A stretch of 62,672 bases of DNA from Candidatus Heimdallarchaeota archaeon (GTDB lineage Archaea; Asgardarchaeota; Heimdallarchaeia; JABLTI01), in assembly GCA_030614005.1 (NCBI GenBank), contig JAUWKS010000014.1:1-62672 (forward strand), in the 5' to 3' direction. Shown piece by piece: positions 43,340 through 51,442 of this stretch. The position numbers and the translations under genes are program-made. Positions within the stretch are counted from its first letter, which is position 1. Each line of letters starts with the position of its first letter. The notes under the pieces were generated by a model. It did no database searches. It saw nothing but the letters and a program-made list of their open reading frames with translations, and had not been told where the DNA came from.

Positions 43340-44644
43340 ATGCAAATTGAAATATCAAGAAAATGGTTTTTAGTTGTTGTGGGATTAGCAGATTGGCGAG
43401 CAAAAGCACAAGAATTACCTCATCAAGAATATAAGGAATTACAAAAAGTAATTGATAACTATATTTCTCGAATAAATAGAGATTTTAGAAAAAGAGGTGG
43501 TATAGTTACTAGTCTCTTTTGGTCCCAAGAAAACCTCTCTCCAACATTTTTATTGGAAGAATCTCGAACAAATGAGAACTTTTTGAAGGAAATGAGGGTT
43601 AAGTTAGGTGATGTTACAGAAAAAATTTATGCTGGTCTATCAATTGATGAGAGAAATTCAACATTAGGGAAAAATCTACAGGCAGTTTCCCCACAAGGGC
43701 GTATTCTTATCCTTGAATGCACTATACCTCAAAGTAGTGAATTTATACCTGATGACGACCATGTATTATCGGCATTTACTGATGCTTTTAACTCCGAATT
43801 TCTTACTATAAAGAGAGCAGAGCATGACTTTCAAGGTAGGAAAGAATGGTTAGCTGCAATGGATGCTCTCTTAACTCGAGAGTCGATAAGAGAAGTTGGT
43901 CCGGTTAAGAAAATAAAAGAAGCAAAAGTTGTTGAAGGAAAGCGATTATATGATCGGAAAACACCTGGTGATTTTGAAAAAATAACTCGCATTTTACATG
44001 GAGCAGTTCCTTTCAGGCCTAGTCTTTTTGATCTCAAACCGCTTCCTCAATCTTCTTTTGATACTAGAGGAACACTTGGGCATATAGTAATTCAGTATCT
44101 GGCTACAGGTGGAGATTTCCCCATAAAACTCAATTGGCGCTCAAATACTCATGAACGAATGGGGCGAAGAACTGAAGAATTGCAGCTGGTTGAATTCGAA
44201 GGAGTCGAATGGAAAGATTTGGATAAATTACTCTCAATTTCAAGAGAAATTGCTTATGAACATATAGAGAAAACAATCTCCGATGTTGGTGGGATAAAAT
44301 TCGATTCTCTATGGACAGAGAGAGATTCATCATCAAATATCTTTTTCCTATCAAAATTCTCATTCACAGAAGATATTCTGAAAAGCATCAAAGAATTTCT
44401 TATCTTGGATTCTCGAAAGCAATTAGAAGGACATATTGGCCCAAGTACCACTGCATTATTTGATGTTTGGCGTAGAGCAGGATTACATTTCAATATGCTT
44501 GTTTTTGAAGTACGAGGTTTTGATGTTGAAGAAGATAAAAAACTGACAACTTGGGTTCAGCAACTTAAAGGGAAAGCTCCTCCAGGTCCAACTTATAATG
44601 CAGAAAAAGAAGTTTTAGAAGCACGGCACTATCGCCCATATTAG
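43340..44644 (+). CDS. uncharacterised cytosolic protein, 434 residues
   Basis: I do not recognise this protein. It has no membrane segment and no Cys motif, and an ordinary mixed alpha/beta composition. Two parts can be suspected: residues about 1-195, starting with a strand-like KWFLVVVGLADW and rich in Glu/Arg, and residues about 230-434, with GRILILECTIP-like strands in the first part and FNMLVFEVRGFDVEEDKKL near the end. The ATG has a clear AGGAGAT binding site. A terminator hairpin follows within 5 bases of the stop. It may be specific to this archaeal lineage. Confidence 0.5.
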   Translation: MQIEISRKWFLVVVGLADWRAKAQELPHQEYKELQKVIDNYISRINRDFRKRGGIVTSLFWSQENLSPTFLLEESRTNENFLKEMRVKLGDVTEKIYAGLSIDERNSTLGKNLQAVSPQGRILILECTIPQSSEFIPDDDHVLSAFTDAFNSEFLTIKRAEHDFQGRKEWLAAMDALLTRESIREVGPVKKIKEAKVVEGKRLYDRKTPGDFEKITRILHGAVPFRPSLFDLKPLPQSSFDTRGTLGHIVIQYLATGGDFPIKLNWRSNTHERMGRRTEELQLVEFEGVEWKDLDKLLSISREIAYEHIEKTISDVGGIKFDSLWTERDSSSNIFFLSKFSFTEDILKSIKEFLILDSRKQLEGHIGPSTTALFDVWRRAGLHFNMLVFEVRGFDVEEDKKLTTWVQQLKGKAPPGPTYNAEKEVLEARHYRPY

Positions 44645-44648
44645 ATGA

Positions 44649-44683
44649 TGTGGATTTTTTTTCCACAGAACTTTCTTTTTTTG
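44649..44683 (+). terminator. intrinsic-type terminator
   Basis: A 6-bp stem (TGTGGA/TCCACA) with an all-T loop of 7 is followed by CTTTCTTTTTTT to 44683. It begins 5 bases past the stop of the 434-residue gene. Confidence 0.6.
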
Positions 44684-44750
44684 TGCTTACTTTTCGTATT
44701 TTCGTCGATTTAAAAGGTATTTTTCATCATAGAGTATTGAAGTGATTAAA

Positions 44751-45008
44751 ATGATGAATCCAACCCAATTTCAAAAAGGAAAACTTATCCAGGAAGTTTG
44801 GGGAGAAAGTTGTTTAGAGTGTGATTGTACTGAGATGCCCAATGTTCATCTATACAGTCTGAAAAAAGAAGATGTTGCAGTTTTAACTTGTCCTACTTGT
44901 GATTTCACTATTGTTGTAGTAGAAATTGAAACATTATACCGATCCGATCTTAAAGACCAACTAAACGAAGATAAAAATAAAATTATCGCAACTAATAGTG
45001 CTGTATAG
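44751..45008 (+). CDS. small zinc-ribbon-like protein
   Basis: A protein of about 85 residues with four Cys in the order CLECDC ... TCPTC, separated by about 28 residues. This is the spacing of a two-knuckle zinc ribbon, as in small archaeal transcription or translation accessory proteins. Strand-like VHLYSLKKEDVAVLTC and FTIVVVEIETLY flank the second knuckle. The ATG at 44751 follows GTGATTAAA, which is the ribosome binding site; the GTG of that site would be a false start. The exact role is unknown. Confidence 0.6.
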   Translation: MMNPTQFQKGKLIQEVWGESCLECDCTEMPNVHLYSLKKEDVAVLTCPTCDFTIVVVEIETLYRSDLKDQLNEDKNKIIATNSAV

Positions 45009-45034
45009 TACTTCAATTACGCTCATGGAGACAC

Positions 45035-45129
45035 CTATAAATCCCTGATACACCTACATACTTCGATCTAAACTAAGAACTAATCTATAATCTAGATTGT
45101 TCAAGCGAGGCCTCGCAGAAGTCGAAGTA
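45035..45129 (+). ncRNA. predicted structured small RNA with its own TATA box
   Basis: CTATAAAT (45035-45042) is a TATA box that predicts a start near 45062. There begins a closing stem: TACTTCGA (45059-45066) pairs perfectly with TCGAAGTA (45122-45129). Inside are two perfect hairpins: AATCTA/TAGATT (45082-45087 with 45093-45098) and GCGAGG/CCTCGC (45105-45116, a palindrome). The result is a three-way branched shape of about 71 bases. It does not fit a tRNA and has no C/D box. This is the main content of the 45009-45226 gap. Confidence 0.4.
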
Positions 45130-45226
45130 GCTATAAAATTGATACAAAATTGTTCATAAACAAAGTATTTAATATACGAACATCCTCATAAATCATAGAT
45201 TAAATATTAAATTGTGGTGATTTAAT

Positions 45227-45799
45227 TTGGGTAAAGCTATAGTAATAATTTTTGCAGCTGTTTCATTGGTTCTTCTACCAATGTCATTCTACTATATAGG
45301 TGATACATCCATTGATCCACCAGATTATACCATCGAAATTCAAGGCAACTTATATGATGTAAACATTGGAGATTTCTTTGGAGATGCAGGATTTTCCTTC
45401 TTCAAATTTTCATCCTCCGGAAGTGTTATTTTTACGCCTGCTGCTTGGAATGCTGCATTTACAGGCGAAGCAGTTTTTGGCATGCCTGCTGGGACATTTA
45501 TGATGATTCTCTGGTACGTTGGCATAGGTATGGCATCAATAGGAATCGTTGTAGCATTCTTTAAACCTAAAATATCTGGTATATTCTTTTCACTTGCAGC
45601 ACTTGCATACTTATTTCAAGGAATTGTTTGGTACCTAGGAATGACAGCTGAGTTTTCGAGTAGTCCTGAAGTGACAGTATTCCCAATCCCCTTGGGAGCA
45701 TTATTCTTCTTGGTAACTGCTATCGTTGCATTTACAACGAAAAAGAAAGAAGCTTATTACTATTCACCTGGCTATTCATATGGCTATGGTAGACGGTAA
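45227..45799 (+). CDS. four-helix membrane protein with Tyr/Gly-rich tail
   Basis: A 190-residue membrane protein. TM1 (about 4-24) is followed by an outside region of about 65 residues (DPPDYTIEIQGNLYDVN..., strand-like), then TM2 (about 90-115), TM3 (about 118-138), a shorter loop and TM4 (about 150-168). It ends in a short cytosolic KKKEAYYYSPGYSYGYGRR. The topology is claudin-like, but I claim no relationship. The TTG start is preceded by GGTGATTTAA. It is monocistronic, with a terminator hairpin behind it. Confidence 0.55.
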   Translation: MGKAIVIIFAAVSLVLLPMSFYYIGDTSIDPPDYTIEIQGNLYDVNIGDFFGDAGFSFFKFSSSGSVIFTPAAWNAAFTGEAVFGMPAGTFMMILWYVGIGMASIGIVVAFFKPKISGIFFSLAALAYLFQGIVWYLGMTAEFSSSPEVTVFPIPLGALFFLVTAIVAFTTKKKEAYYYSPGYSYGYGRR

Positions 45800-45813
45800 G
45801 AAAAAGCTTTGAT

Positions 45814-45834
45814 AAAATGGGATTCCCCCATTTT
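45814..45834 (+). terminator. intrinsic-type terminator
   Basis: A perfect 8-bp stem (AAAATGGG/CCCATTTT) with a 5-base loop lies 15 bases past the stop of the four-helix membrane protein. Its 3' arm ends in TTTT and is followed by CTTATATTTCTTC. Confidence 0.6.
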
Positions 45835-45961
45835 CTTATATTTCTTCTACGATTTTATATCAATTTCATTTCTGAACTTCTTACCTCAAGGGAACATTTT
45901 TATTAAATTATGTCTGATGAATTAGAATCTTCTAAATCACATGTAAGAGGGTGACTACAAT

Positions 45962-46597
45962 TTGACAGATCTAAATGATGGGTCTATTGTTTACTGGCAA
46001 AAAGCAAGTTTCTACCTAAATATTACGAATCGGTGCACGAATGATTGTATTTTTTGCGTTAGAAATTATAAAACTGGTGTATTTGGATTTAAATTGAAAT
46101 TAGCGAGAGATCCCACGGAACAAGAAATTATTAATGCTCTAAGAAAATATTTGACACAAGCATTCAACGAAGTAGTTTTTACGGGTTATGGGGAACCTCT
46201 TGAACGTTTGGAAGTTGTTTGCAATGTTTCAAGAGAAGTAAATAAACTATTTCCTGAAATAACCATAAGACTAGATACTAATGGATTGGGCGAGCTCATT
46301 AATCCCGATGTTGATGTTATTATGGAATTAAAACAAGCAGGAATAAACCAAGTTTCAATCAGTTTAAACGCAAGTAATGCAGAGCAATATTATAAGATAT
46401 GTCAACCAAAATTTGGTATACAATCCTTTGAAGCATTACTGCGCTTTGCTAAAAGCGCTAATCAATTTTTCAAAATTAATTATACCATCGTAGCCATACC
46501 TCAAATTGACATTCAAGCTTGCCAGAAACTAGCTGACGAGCAGAAAATTTCTCTGAAAATTCGGCACTATTCTGGTCCTGAATTAGTTATTGAATGA
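45962..46597 (+). CDS. small radical SAM protein (TatD-associated type)
   Basis: A 211-residue radical SAM enzyme. The cluster motif is C25-x3-C29-x2-C32 in ITNRCTNDCIFC, followed by the SAM-binding VVFTGYGEPLERL and further barrel strands (ITIRLDTNGLGELIN, GINQVSISLNA). It lacks a C-terminal SPASM or Fe-S extension. The size and the RCTNDCIFC start fit the small radical SAM proteins often found next to or fused with TatD in microbes. No tatD gene is adjacent here. The TTG start is preceded by GGGTGAC. The reaction is unknown. Confidence 0.8.
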   Translation: MTDLNDGSIVYWQKASFYLNITNRCTNDCIFCVRNYKTGVFGFKLKLARDPTEQEIINALRKYLTQAFNEVVFTGYGEPLERLEVVCNVSREVNKLFPEITIRLDTNGLGELINPDVDVIMELKQAGINQVSISLNASNAEQYYKICQPKFGIQSFEALLRFAKSANQFFKINYTIVAIPQIDIQACQKLADEQKISLKIRHYSGPELVIE

Positions 46598-46713
46598 AAA
46601 GATACGAATACTTTCGGTGAACTCCTTCTCTACTTTGTGCTTTTTAAGTAAAATCCACATATTATAGTAATGAGAGTAGTTAGTTCTCTAGGAAGAAAGG
46701 AAAGGTAAAGGTA

Positions 46714-47040
46714 ATGGCTTGTGCAATAACAGAAAATTACATCCAAAATGGTATACTCGCCTTAGAACAGAGGGATTTGGCGACTGCAACAGAAAATTTC
46801 TCTAAAGCGCTTATAGAAGAAAATAGCAATGAACCTGAATATTGGTGTTTATTAGCTGAATCTTTATTTTATCAGGCTCAATTCGAGAGTTCATTAGTAT
46901 GTTGGAAAGAAGCAGCAACTTTAACCCCATTAAGTAAAAAAATCTGGGTTAGAATTAGTGCTTTGTATGCATTAATGGATCAAGATGATTTAGCAATACA
47001 CTACTATGAATTATCTGAAGGATTACCCATAGAAGGATAA
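46714..47040 (+). CDS. TPR-repeat protein
   Basis: A 108-residue protein consisting of about three tetratricopeptide-like helical pairs: ENYIQNGILALEQRDLATAT, then EYWCLLAESLFYQAQFESSL, then KIWVRISALYALMDQDDLAI. The A.....ALG/Y-type spacing is right for TPR units. Such repeats bind other proteins; a small free TPR protein is usually an adaptor. It has no signal or membrane segment. The partner is not evident; the neighbours are a radical SAM enzyme and a beta-rich protein. Confidence 0.75.
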   Translation: MACAITENYIQNGILALEQRDLATATENFSKALIEENSNEPEYWCLLAESLFYQAQFESSLVCWKEAATLTPLSKKIWVRISALYALMDQDDLAIHYYELSEGLPIEG

Positions 47041-47144
47041 CTTCTAAATCGGTTCTTCAAACAAACAATTCAAGGGAATTTATTTATTATAGTGAGAATA
47101 TTATCTAATTTGTTCTTAATATTGAATAGAAGGGTAAGAAAAAA

Positions 47145-47711
47145 TTGGCATACAAAGTTATTTACACAGTTACAGAAAAATATGATCCAGCAAGAAAAGA
47201 AATTGGCTTGAAAGTGGCTATAAGTGGTTTTGGAGAATACAAAGGAGCTAAAATTAGATTTGCTGAATTCCCAGCACAAGAGGCAACATTTTCAAAAACA
47301 GGATCTTTAACCTTTACAGCGATTGGAAAACCTGGAAATAATTCTCTAGAAATAATAGATAAAAAAACAAATAGAATGTTACAACAAATATCCTCAGTTA
47401 ATGGCAATGTTTTTACTGAGGGTGGAAAGGGACAAGAAATAGTAATTGTTCATTCAACAAAGAAAGCAACAATTACAATTAGTAAAGTTTCAAATTTGAA
47501 GAATGAATTGTTAAGATTGGAAGCTTCACCAAAAATATCATTATTCTTCGGTTTACATCCTGAAACAAAACAACCAATTTATACACAAAAAGCAGACAAA
47601 AAAGGTTCATGTAAATATGACATAACTGGAACAATGTCAGAAAAACATGAAGTGCGGGTTTTAACAGGACAAATGAGTAAAATTGTATCTATTAAACCAC
47701 CGGAACCTTAG
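47145..47711 (+). CDS. beta-rich cytosolic protein, unknown
   Basis: A 188-residue protein built of many short strands: KVIYTVTEKYD, IGLKVAISGFGEY, KIRFAEFP, SLTFTAIG, NSLEIIDKK, EIVIVHSTKKATITISKVS, SKIVSIK. Two similar halves are possible (about 5-90 and 95-188), like tandem Ig- or transthyretin-like domains. It has no signal peptide, so it is probably intracellular. The general look resembles the beta part of the 144-residue protein at 7.1-7.5 kb, but I cannot show homology. The gene ends 68 bases before tldD. Confidence 0.5.
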   Translation: MAYKVIYTVTEKYDPARKEIGLKVAISGFGEYKGAKIRFAEFPAQEATFSKTGSLTFTAIGKPGNNSLEIIDKKTNRMLQQISSVNGNVFTEGGKGQEIVIVHSTKKATITISKVSNLKNELLRLEASPKISLFFGLHPETKQPIYTQKADKKGSCKYDITGTMSEKHEVRVLTGQMSKIVSIKPPEP

Positions 47712-47779
47712 AGTTACATTTTTTTTAATCTTTTAACAAATTGTGCGATTTCTTTTTAAGTAAGTTTCAAGTCTCATAA

Positions 47780-49240
47780 ATGAGAAACTTTGGTAATCAA
47801 ACTAATTTTTGGATGGAACCGAATTTGGATGAAGATTTATATAAACAAGTTTTTGAGATGGCCGCAAAAGAAAATGCCACTTATGTCGATATAAGAGATG
47901 AAGATACACTCTATGCTTCCATTGAAGTAGTTGATGGGAAAGTAGAGAAATCAATGGCAGGATCTGAAGCTGGTATTGGTATACGATTGTTAATAGATGG
48001 TGCTTGGGGTTTTTCCTATGGTTCAAAGGAAAATTACAAAGATGTTTTCAAGATGGCAGTAGATGCCCAAAAGACATCAAAAACACTATCAAAAAGCACC
48101 ATTGAATTGGCTGAGGTTAAACCAATTCGAGATAAAATAATTATTAGTCAGAAAAAACCTTCACAAGACATTGCTTTTGAAGATAAAATGAAGCTTGTAC
48201 TGACTATTGACAAACATATGCTTGATAAGGATAATAAAATCAAAGCTACTCGAACGCGATATGTTGATTTTCTAAGAAGGCAAACCATTGCAACATCGGA
48301 AGGGACTCAAATTTATGAGGAACGACCTTACACATATTTAGCTATGACTCCCACAGCGAAGGAGGGTACAGATACTAACCAAGCTGGTGCACGGGTAGGT
48401 CAAGTAGGTGGATATGAAATTTTTGACGTTGTAAATGTAGAAGAACGAGCTAATAAAGCTAAAGAAAGAGCTATTAAGGGATTAGAAGCCAAACCTGTTA
48501 AGGCTGGGAAATATCCTGTTGTTTTAGATGGTACACTCAATTTCCTATTCGCTCATGAAGCAGCTGGCCATAGTACAGAGGCTGACTTTTTAAGAACTGC
48601 AGGAGTACTTCGTGGAAAATTAGGCAAAACACTAGCAAAGAATTTTGTTAACTTAATTGATGATGGGACTTTAGAATATGTTCCCGGATTTGGTGGACGA
48701 ACGTTTGGATTCATGAAATACGATGATGAGGGTGTTCCAGTTGAACGAACGGAAATTATGAAAAATGGTATATTAAAGACTTACTTAACAGATCGTGCTT
48801 CCGCAGCTCATTTCAACCTAAAACCAACCGGAAATTGTCGAGCAGAATTTTACTCAAGCTTCCCAATTGTACGAATGAGAAATACTTATTTGGAAGCATC
48901 AAAAGACAGTGAACTATCAGAAGAAGAAGTTCTCGGGCAGATAAAAAATGGACTGCTTCTAAAGATAGGTGGTGGTGGCCAAGTAGACCCCATTCGAGGT
49001 ACATTTAACTTCGGTGTTGGTGAAGTGTATGAAATTCACAATGGTGAAATTGGTGAATTACGAAAAGCAACTACTTTATCTGGAAATACTCTCGAGACAC
49101 TTGGAAAGATAATGGGTCTTTCAAATAAGATGGCCGATCCATCTGCGTCAATCGGTTTTTGTGGTAAGGATGGTCAAAGTGCTCCTACTGGTACTGGTGC
49201 TGGTTGGATGTCTGTCAAAGTTATGACTGTTGGAGGTTAA
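47780..49240 (+). CDS. tldD: metalloprotease TldD
   Basis: A 486-residue zinc protease that works as a heterodimer with TldE on unfolded or modified peptides. The metal motif is HEAAGH (259-264, HExxxH), in LNFLFAHEAAGHSTEADF. A conserved Gly-rich end (GGGQVDPIRGTFNFGVGEVYEI, GFCGKDGQSAPTGTGA) contains the third ligand region with a Cys typical of TldD. The start ATG is at 47780. tldE starts 4 bases after its stop, so the two are one translational unit. In bacteria the pair matures microcin B17 and degrades CcdA. Confidence 0.93.
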   Translation: MRNFGNQTNFWMEPNLDEDLYKQVFEMAAKENATYVDIRDEDTLYASIEVVDGKVEKSMAGSEAGIGIRLLIDGAWGFSYGSKENYKDVFKMAVDAQKTSKTLSKSTIELAEVKPIRDKIIISQKKPSQDIAFEDKMKLVLTIDKHMLDKDNKIKATRTRYVDFLRRQTIATSEGTQIYEERPYTYLAMTPTAKEGTDTNQAGARVGQVGGYEIFDVVNVEERANKAKERAIKGLEAKPVKAGKYPVVLDGTLNFLFAHEAAGHSTEADFLRTAGVLRGKLGKTLAKNFVNLIDDGTLEYVPGFGGRTFGFMKYDDEGVPVERTEIMKNGILKTYLTDRASAAHFNLKPTGNCRAEFYSSFPIVRMRNTYLEASKDSELSEEEVLGQIKNGLLLKIGGGGQVDPIRGTFNFGVGEVYEIHNGEIGELRKATTLSGNTLETLGKIMGLSNKMADPSASIGFCGKDGQSAPTGTGAGWMSVKVMTVGG

Positions 49241-49244
49241 TTAA

Positions 49245-50705
49245 ATGACTTATTTATCATTAGACAAATCTCTTAGTTATGGAATCAAATTTGCAGAAAA
49301 AATTGGTGCAGAAGAAGTAGAAGGTTATAGTTCAAGTTCTAAAGAAATTGAAATTAGTGTTGAGAAAAGTATTCCAACAATTAAAACAGGTGTTTCAACT
49401 GGTGTTTCCTTTAGAGTTGTTAAAAATGGCAATTTGGGTTTTGCATTCACTAAAACATTGACACAAGAACGCTTAGAATCCACCATCAAAGTAGCAATCC
49501 AAAATGCTAATTCCAAAGGTAAGGATCCTGATTTCAAATCACTTCCTCATCCATCTAAAAAACCTGTACAAAATTTCAAGTTTGATAAAAAGCTCGATAA
49601 TTTAACCTCAGATAATCTTGCATCTGACTTAACAACACTCATTAATGCTGTTGATGGAACAAAAGGTTTACATTATCTCCAAGGGCAAATGTTCTTAGGA
49701 ATAGTTGAAGACCACTTAGTTAATTCTCACGGAATAGATATTACTGACAAAGGAGGAGGCTTTGGTGGTTTTGCTGCAGCAATTACTACAAAAGGTTTGA
49801 TACCAAACTATTCTTTTGGTATAAAGGGTGGTCCATCTGTTGCTTCATTTAAAATTGAAGATTTAATTGACGATACCATATTACAAACACAAAGAGCAGC
49901 TGCTCCTCGAACTATGAATATCGAAAAGGAATTGCCAATTATCCTTGAACCTGAAGCTTCTCTTGGTATTATGGGTAGTTTGTTTCGAATTATTACTACA
50001 CAATTAACTGGAAATAATGTTGCTTCTGGTGCTACTCCTTATTCAGATCAAGTAGGTAATCAAATAGCTGTCGAAGGGTTTTCTCTAGTTGATACTGGTG
50101 TGAATCCAAATAAAATTGGCTCTTCAGCTTATGATGCTGAGGGTATATCTCGAGAAGAGACTCTTCTTATCGACAACGGTGTATTGAAAACTTTCCTTTT
50201 AGATAATTATTATGGAAACAAGCTTGGATTAGAATCAAACGGCAAAAGCTCTAGAGTAGGACAATTCGGTTTTGGTGGTGATCCCGTTAAAACACAACCA
50301 AATATCTCGACTTCTTCACTTGAAATCTTGCCTGGTAATTCCTCAAAAGAGGAGATTATACAAGAAACCAAGGAAGGTTTTATGCTACGATCTTTAATGG
50401 GTCTTCATATGTCTGATTTCAGTTCTGGAAGATTTTCTGTTACTGGTTTTGGTTGGTACATTAAAAATGGAGAGATAAAATATCCTGTTCAAGGAGTCTC
50501 TATTTCTGGTGTGCTTCCAGATTTACTCAAAAACATTGATATGATCTCCAAAGAACGTGAATCAATGCTCTTAGGTGACTGTCCATATATTCGGTTCTCG
50601 AGTGTTAAAACGACAGCCAAGAAATTTGATCTCAAAACAAGATTTGGACTTGGAATGTTGAAAATTCTCACCACTCTAAAGATCATGAAAAATCCAATGT
50701 TTTAG
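49245..50705 (+). CDS. tldE: TldE/PmbA, partner of TldD
   Basis: The 486-residue partner subunit of the TldD metalloprotease. It has the same fold but lacks the HExxxH motif: the corresponding stretch is IILEPEASLGIMGS (about 228-241). Family signs are GVSFRVVKNGNLGFAFT near residue 50, FLLDNYYGNKLGLESNGKS, and FMLRSLMGLHMSDFSSGRFSVTGFGWYIKNGEI near residue 400. It encloses the active site together with TldD. It is 4 bases downstream of tldD, and a terminator hairpin follows. Confidence 0.92.
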   Translation: MTYLSLDKSLSYGIKFAEKIGAEEVEGYSSSSKEIEISVEKSIPTIKTGVSTGVSFRVVKNGNLGFAFTKTLTQERLESTIKVAIQNANSKGKDPDFKSLPHPSKKPVQNFKFDKKLDNLTSDNLASDLTTLINAVDGTKGLHYLQGQMFLGIVEDHLVNSHGIDITDKGGGFGGFAAAITTKGLIPNYSFGIKGGPSVASFKIEDLIDDTILQTQRAAAPRTMNIEKELPIILEPEASLGIMGSLFRIITTQLTGNNVASGATPYSDQVGNQIAVEGFSLVDTGVNPNKIGSSAYDAEGISREETLLIDNGVLKTFLLDNYYGNKLGLESNGKSSRVGQFGFGGDPVKTQPNISTSSLEILPGNSSKEEIIQETKEGFMLRSLMGLHMSDFSSGRFSVTGFGWYIKNGEIKYPVQGVSISGVLPDLLKNIDMISKERESMLLGDCPYIRFSSVKTTAKKFDLKTRFGLGMLKILTTLKIMKNPMF

Positions 50706-50718
50706 ATGTATTGCGTAG

Positions 50719-50741
50719 AGGAAAGGTCATGCTTTCCTTTT
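50719..50741 (+). terminator. intrinsic-type terminator after tldE
   Basis: A perfect 7-bp stem (AGGAAAG/CTTTCCT) with a 6-base loop runs into TTTT at 50738-50741. It starts 14 bases after the tldE stop. Confidence 0.65.
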
Positions 50742-50851
50742 ATTCATCTTTTTATTGATATTTTGTTTGTTTTGTCCATTGGGAAACTTATTTTAATCTT
50801 ATTTAATGTAATTGAGTCTGGAATGCAGAGTTATATTTTTGAGGTTAAATT

Positions 50852-51442
50852 ATGAATCCTGAAGATGTAGAATTAACTATTGAGCAAAAGGAGTTATTAT
50901 ATCTCATTTCTCGACTTACTGATCATCATAATTGCCCTGATACTTGGGTTAAGGAAACTCCATTACAAGCACTGATGTTTCATGCCATTCGTAAGGGGTT
51001 ATTTAATGATTATGACTATGCACCAATTTCTTCCTCATTTCTTGGACAAGGAAGGAAGTTTGTAAATATTTCAAAAGAAGGCGAAGATGATTTGGGTGAT
51101 CTCAGAGAATTGGGTTTACTTGAAACAATTCGTCTCTCCTCCACTAAGTATGATTATATAACCGGGTATCGTCCAACAACAGAATCTGCAAAGCAATTGT
51201 CGGAATTACCAAACGAAATAAAATCGAGTATAGATACTCTCTTTGATTGTCCGGAATGTAATGAACCTGCTTTTAATCTTGTAATTGATGTTGGTAGCTC
51301 AAGTTTCTTTATGAAATGCAAATCTTGTTCTTATAATGAAGATATTCCATTAGTTGAACCTGAAGATGTATCTTATTCAACCAAAGCTTACTTTTTCAAG
51401 TCTCTTGGAAAACATAGAACCATCGGGGAGGATAACAAATGA
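50852..51442 (+). CDS. uncharacterised protein with helical domain and zinc ribbon
   Basis: A 196-residue soluble protein. Residues about 8-125 are mainly helical and could contain a winged helix (LTIEQKELLYLISRLTDH ... DLGDLRELGLLETIRL). A zinc ribbon follows with CPEC and CKSC (about 143-146 and 165-168). I do not recognise the family. Its stop overlaps the start of the 595-residue membrane protein by ATGA, so the two are translated together and probably work together. Confidence 0.55.
   Translation: MNPEDVELTIEQKELLYLISRLTDHHNCPDTWVKETPLQALMFHAIRKGLFNDYDYAPISSSFLGQGRKFVNISKEGEDDLGDLRELGLLETIRLSSTKYDYITGYRPTTESAKQLSELPNEIKSSIDTLFDCPECNEPAFNLVIDVGSSSFFMKCKSCSYNEDIPLVEPEDVSYSTKAYFFKSLGKHRTIGEDNK

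Noticed and set aside
45059..45129. A tRNA or split-tRNA gene
   Set aside because: The closing stem is 8 bp, there is no T loop before its 3' arm and no D arm; the GTTCAA stretch is not in a 5-bp stem.
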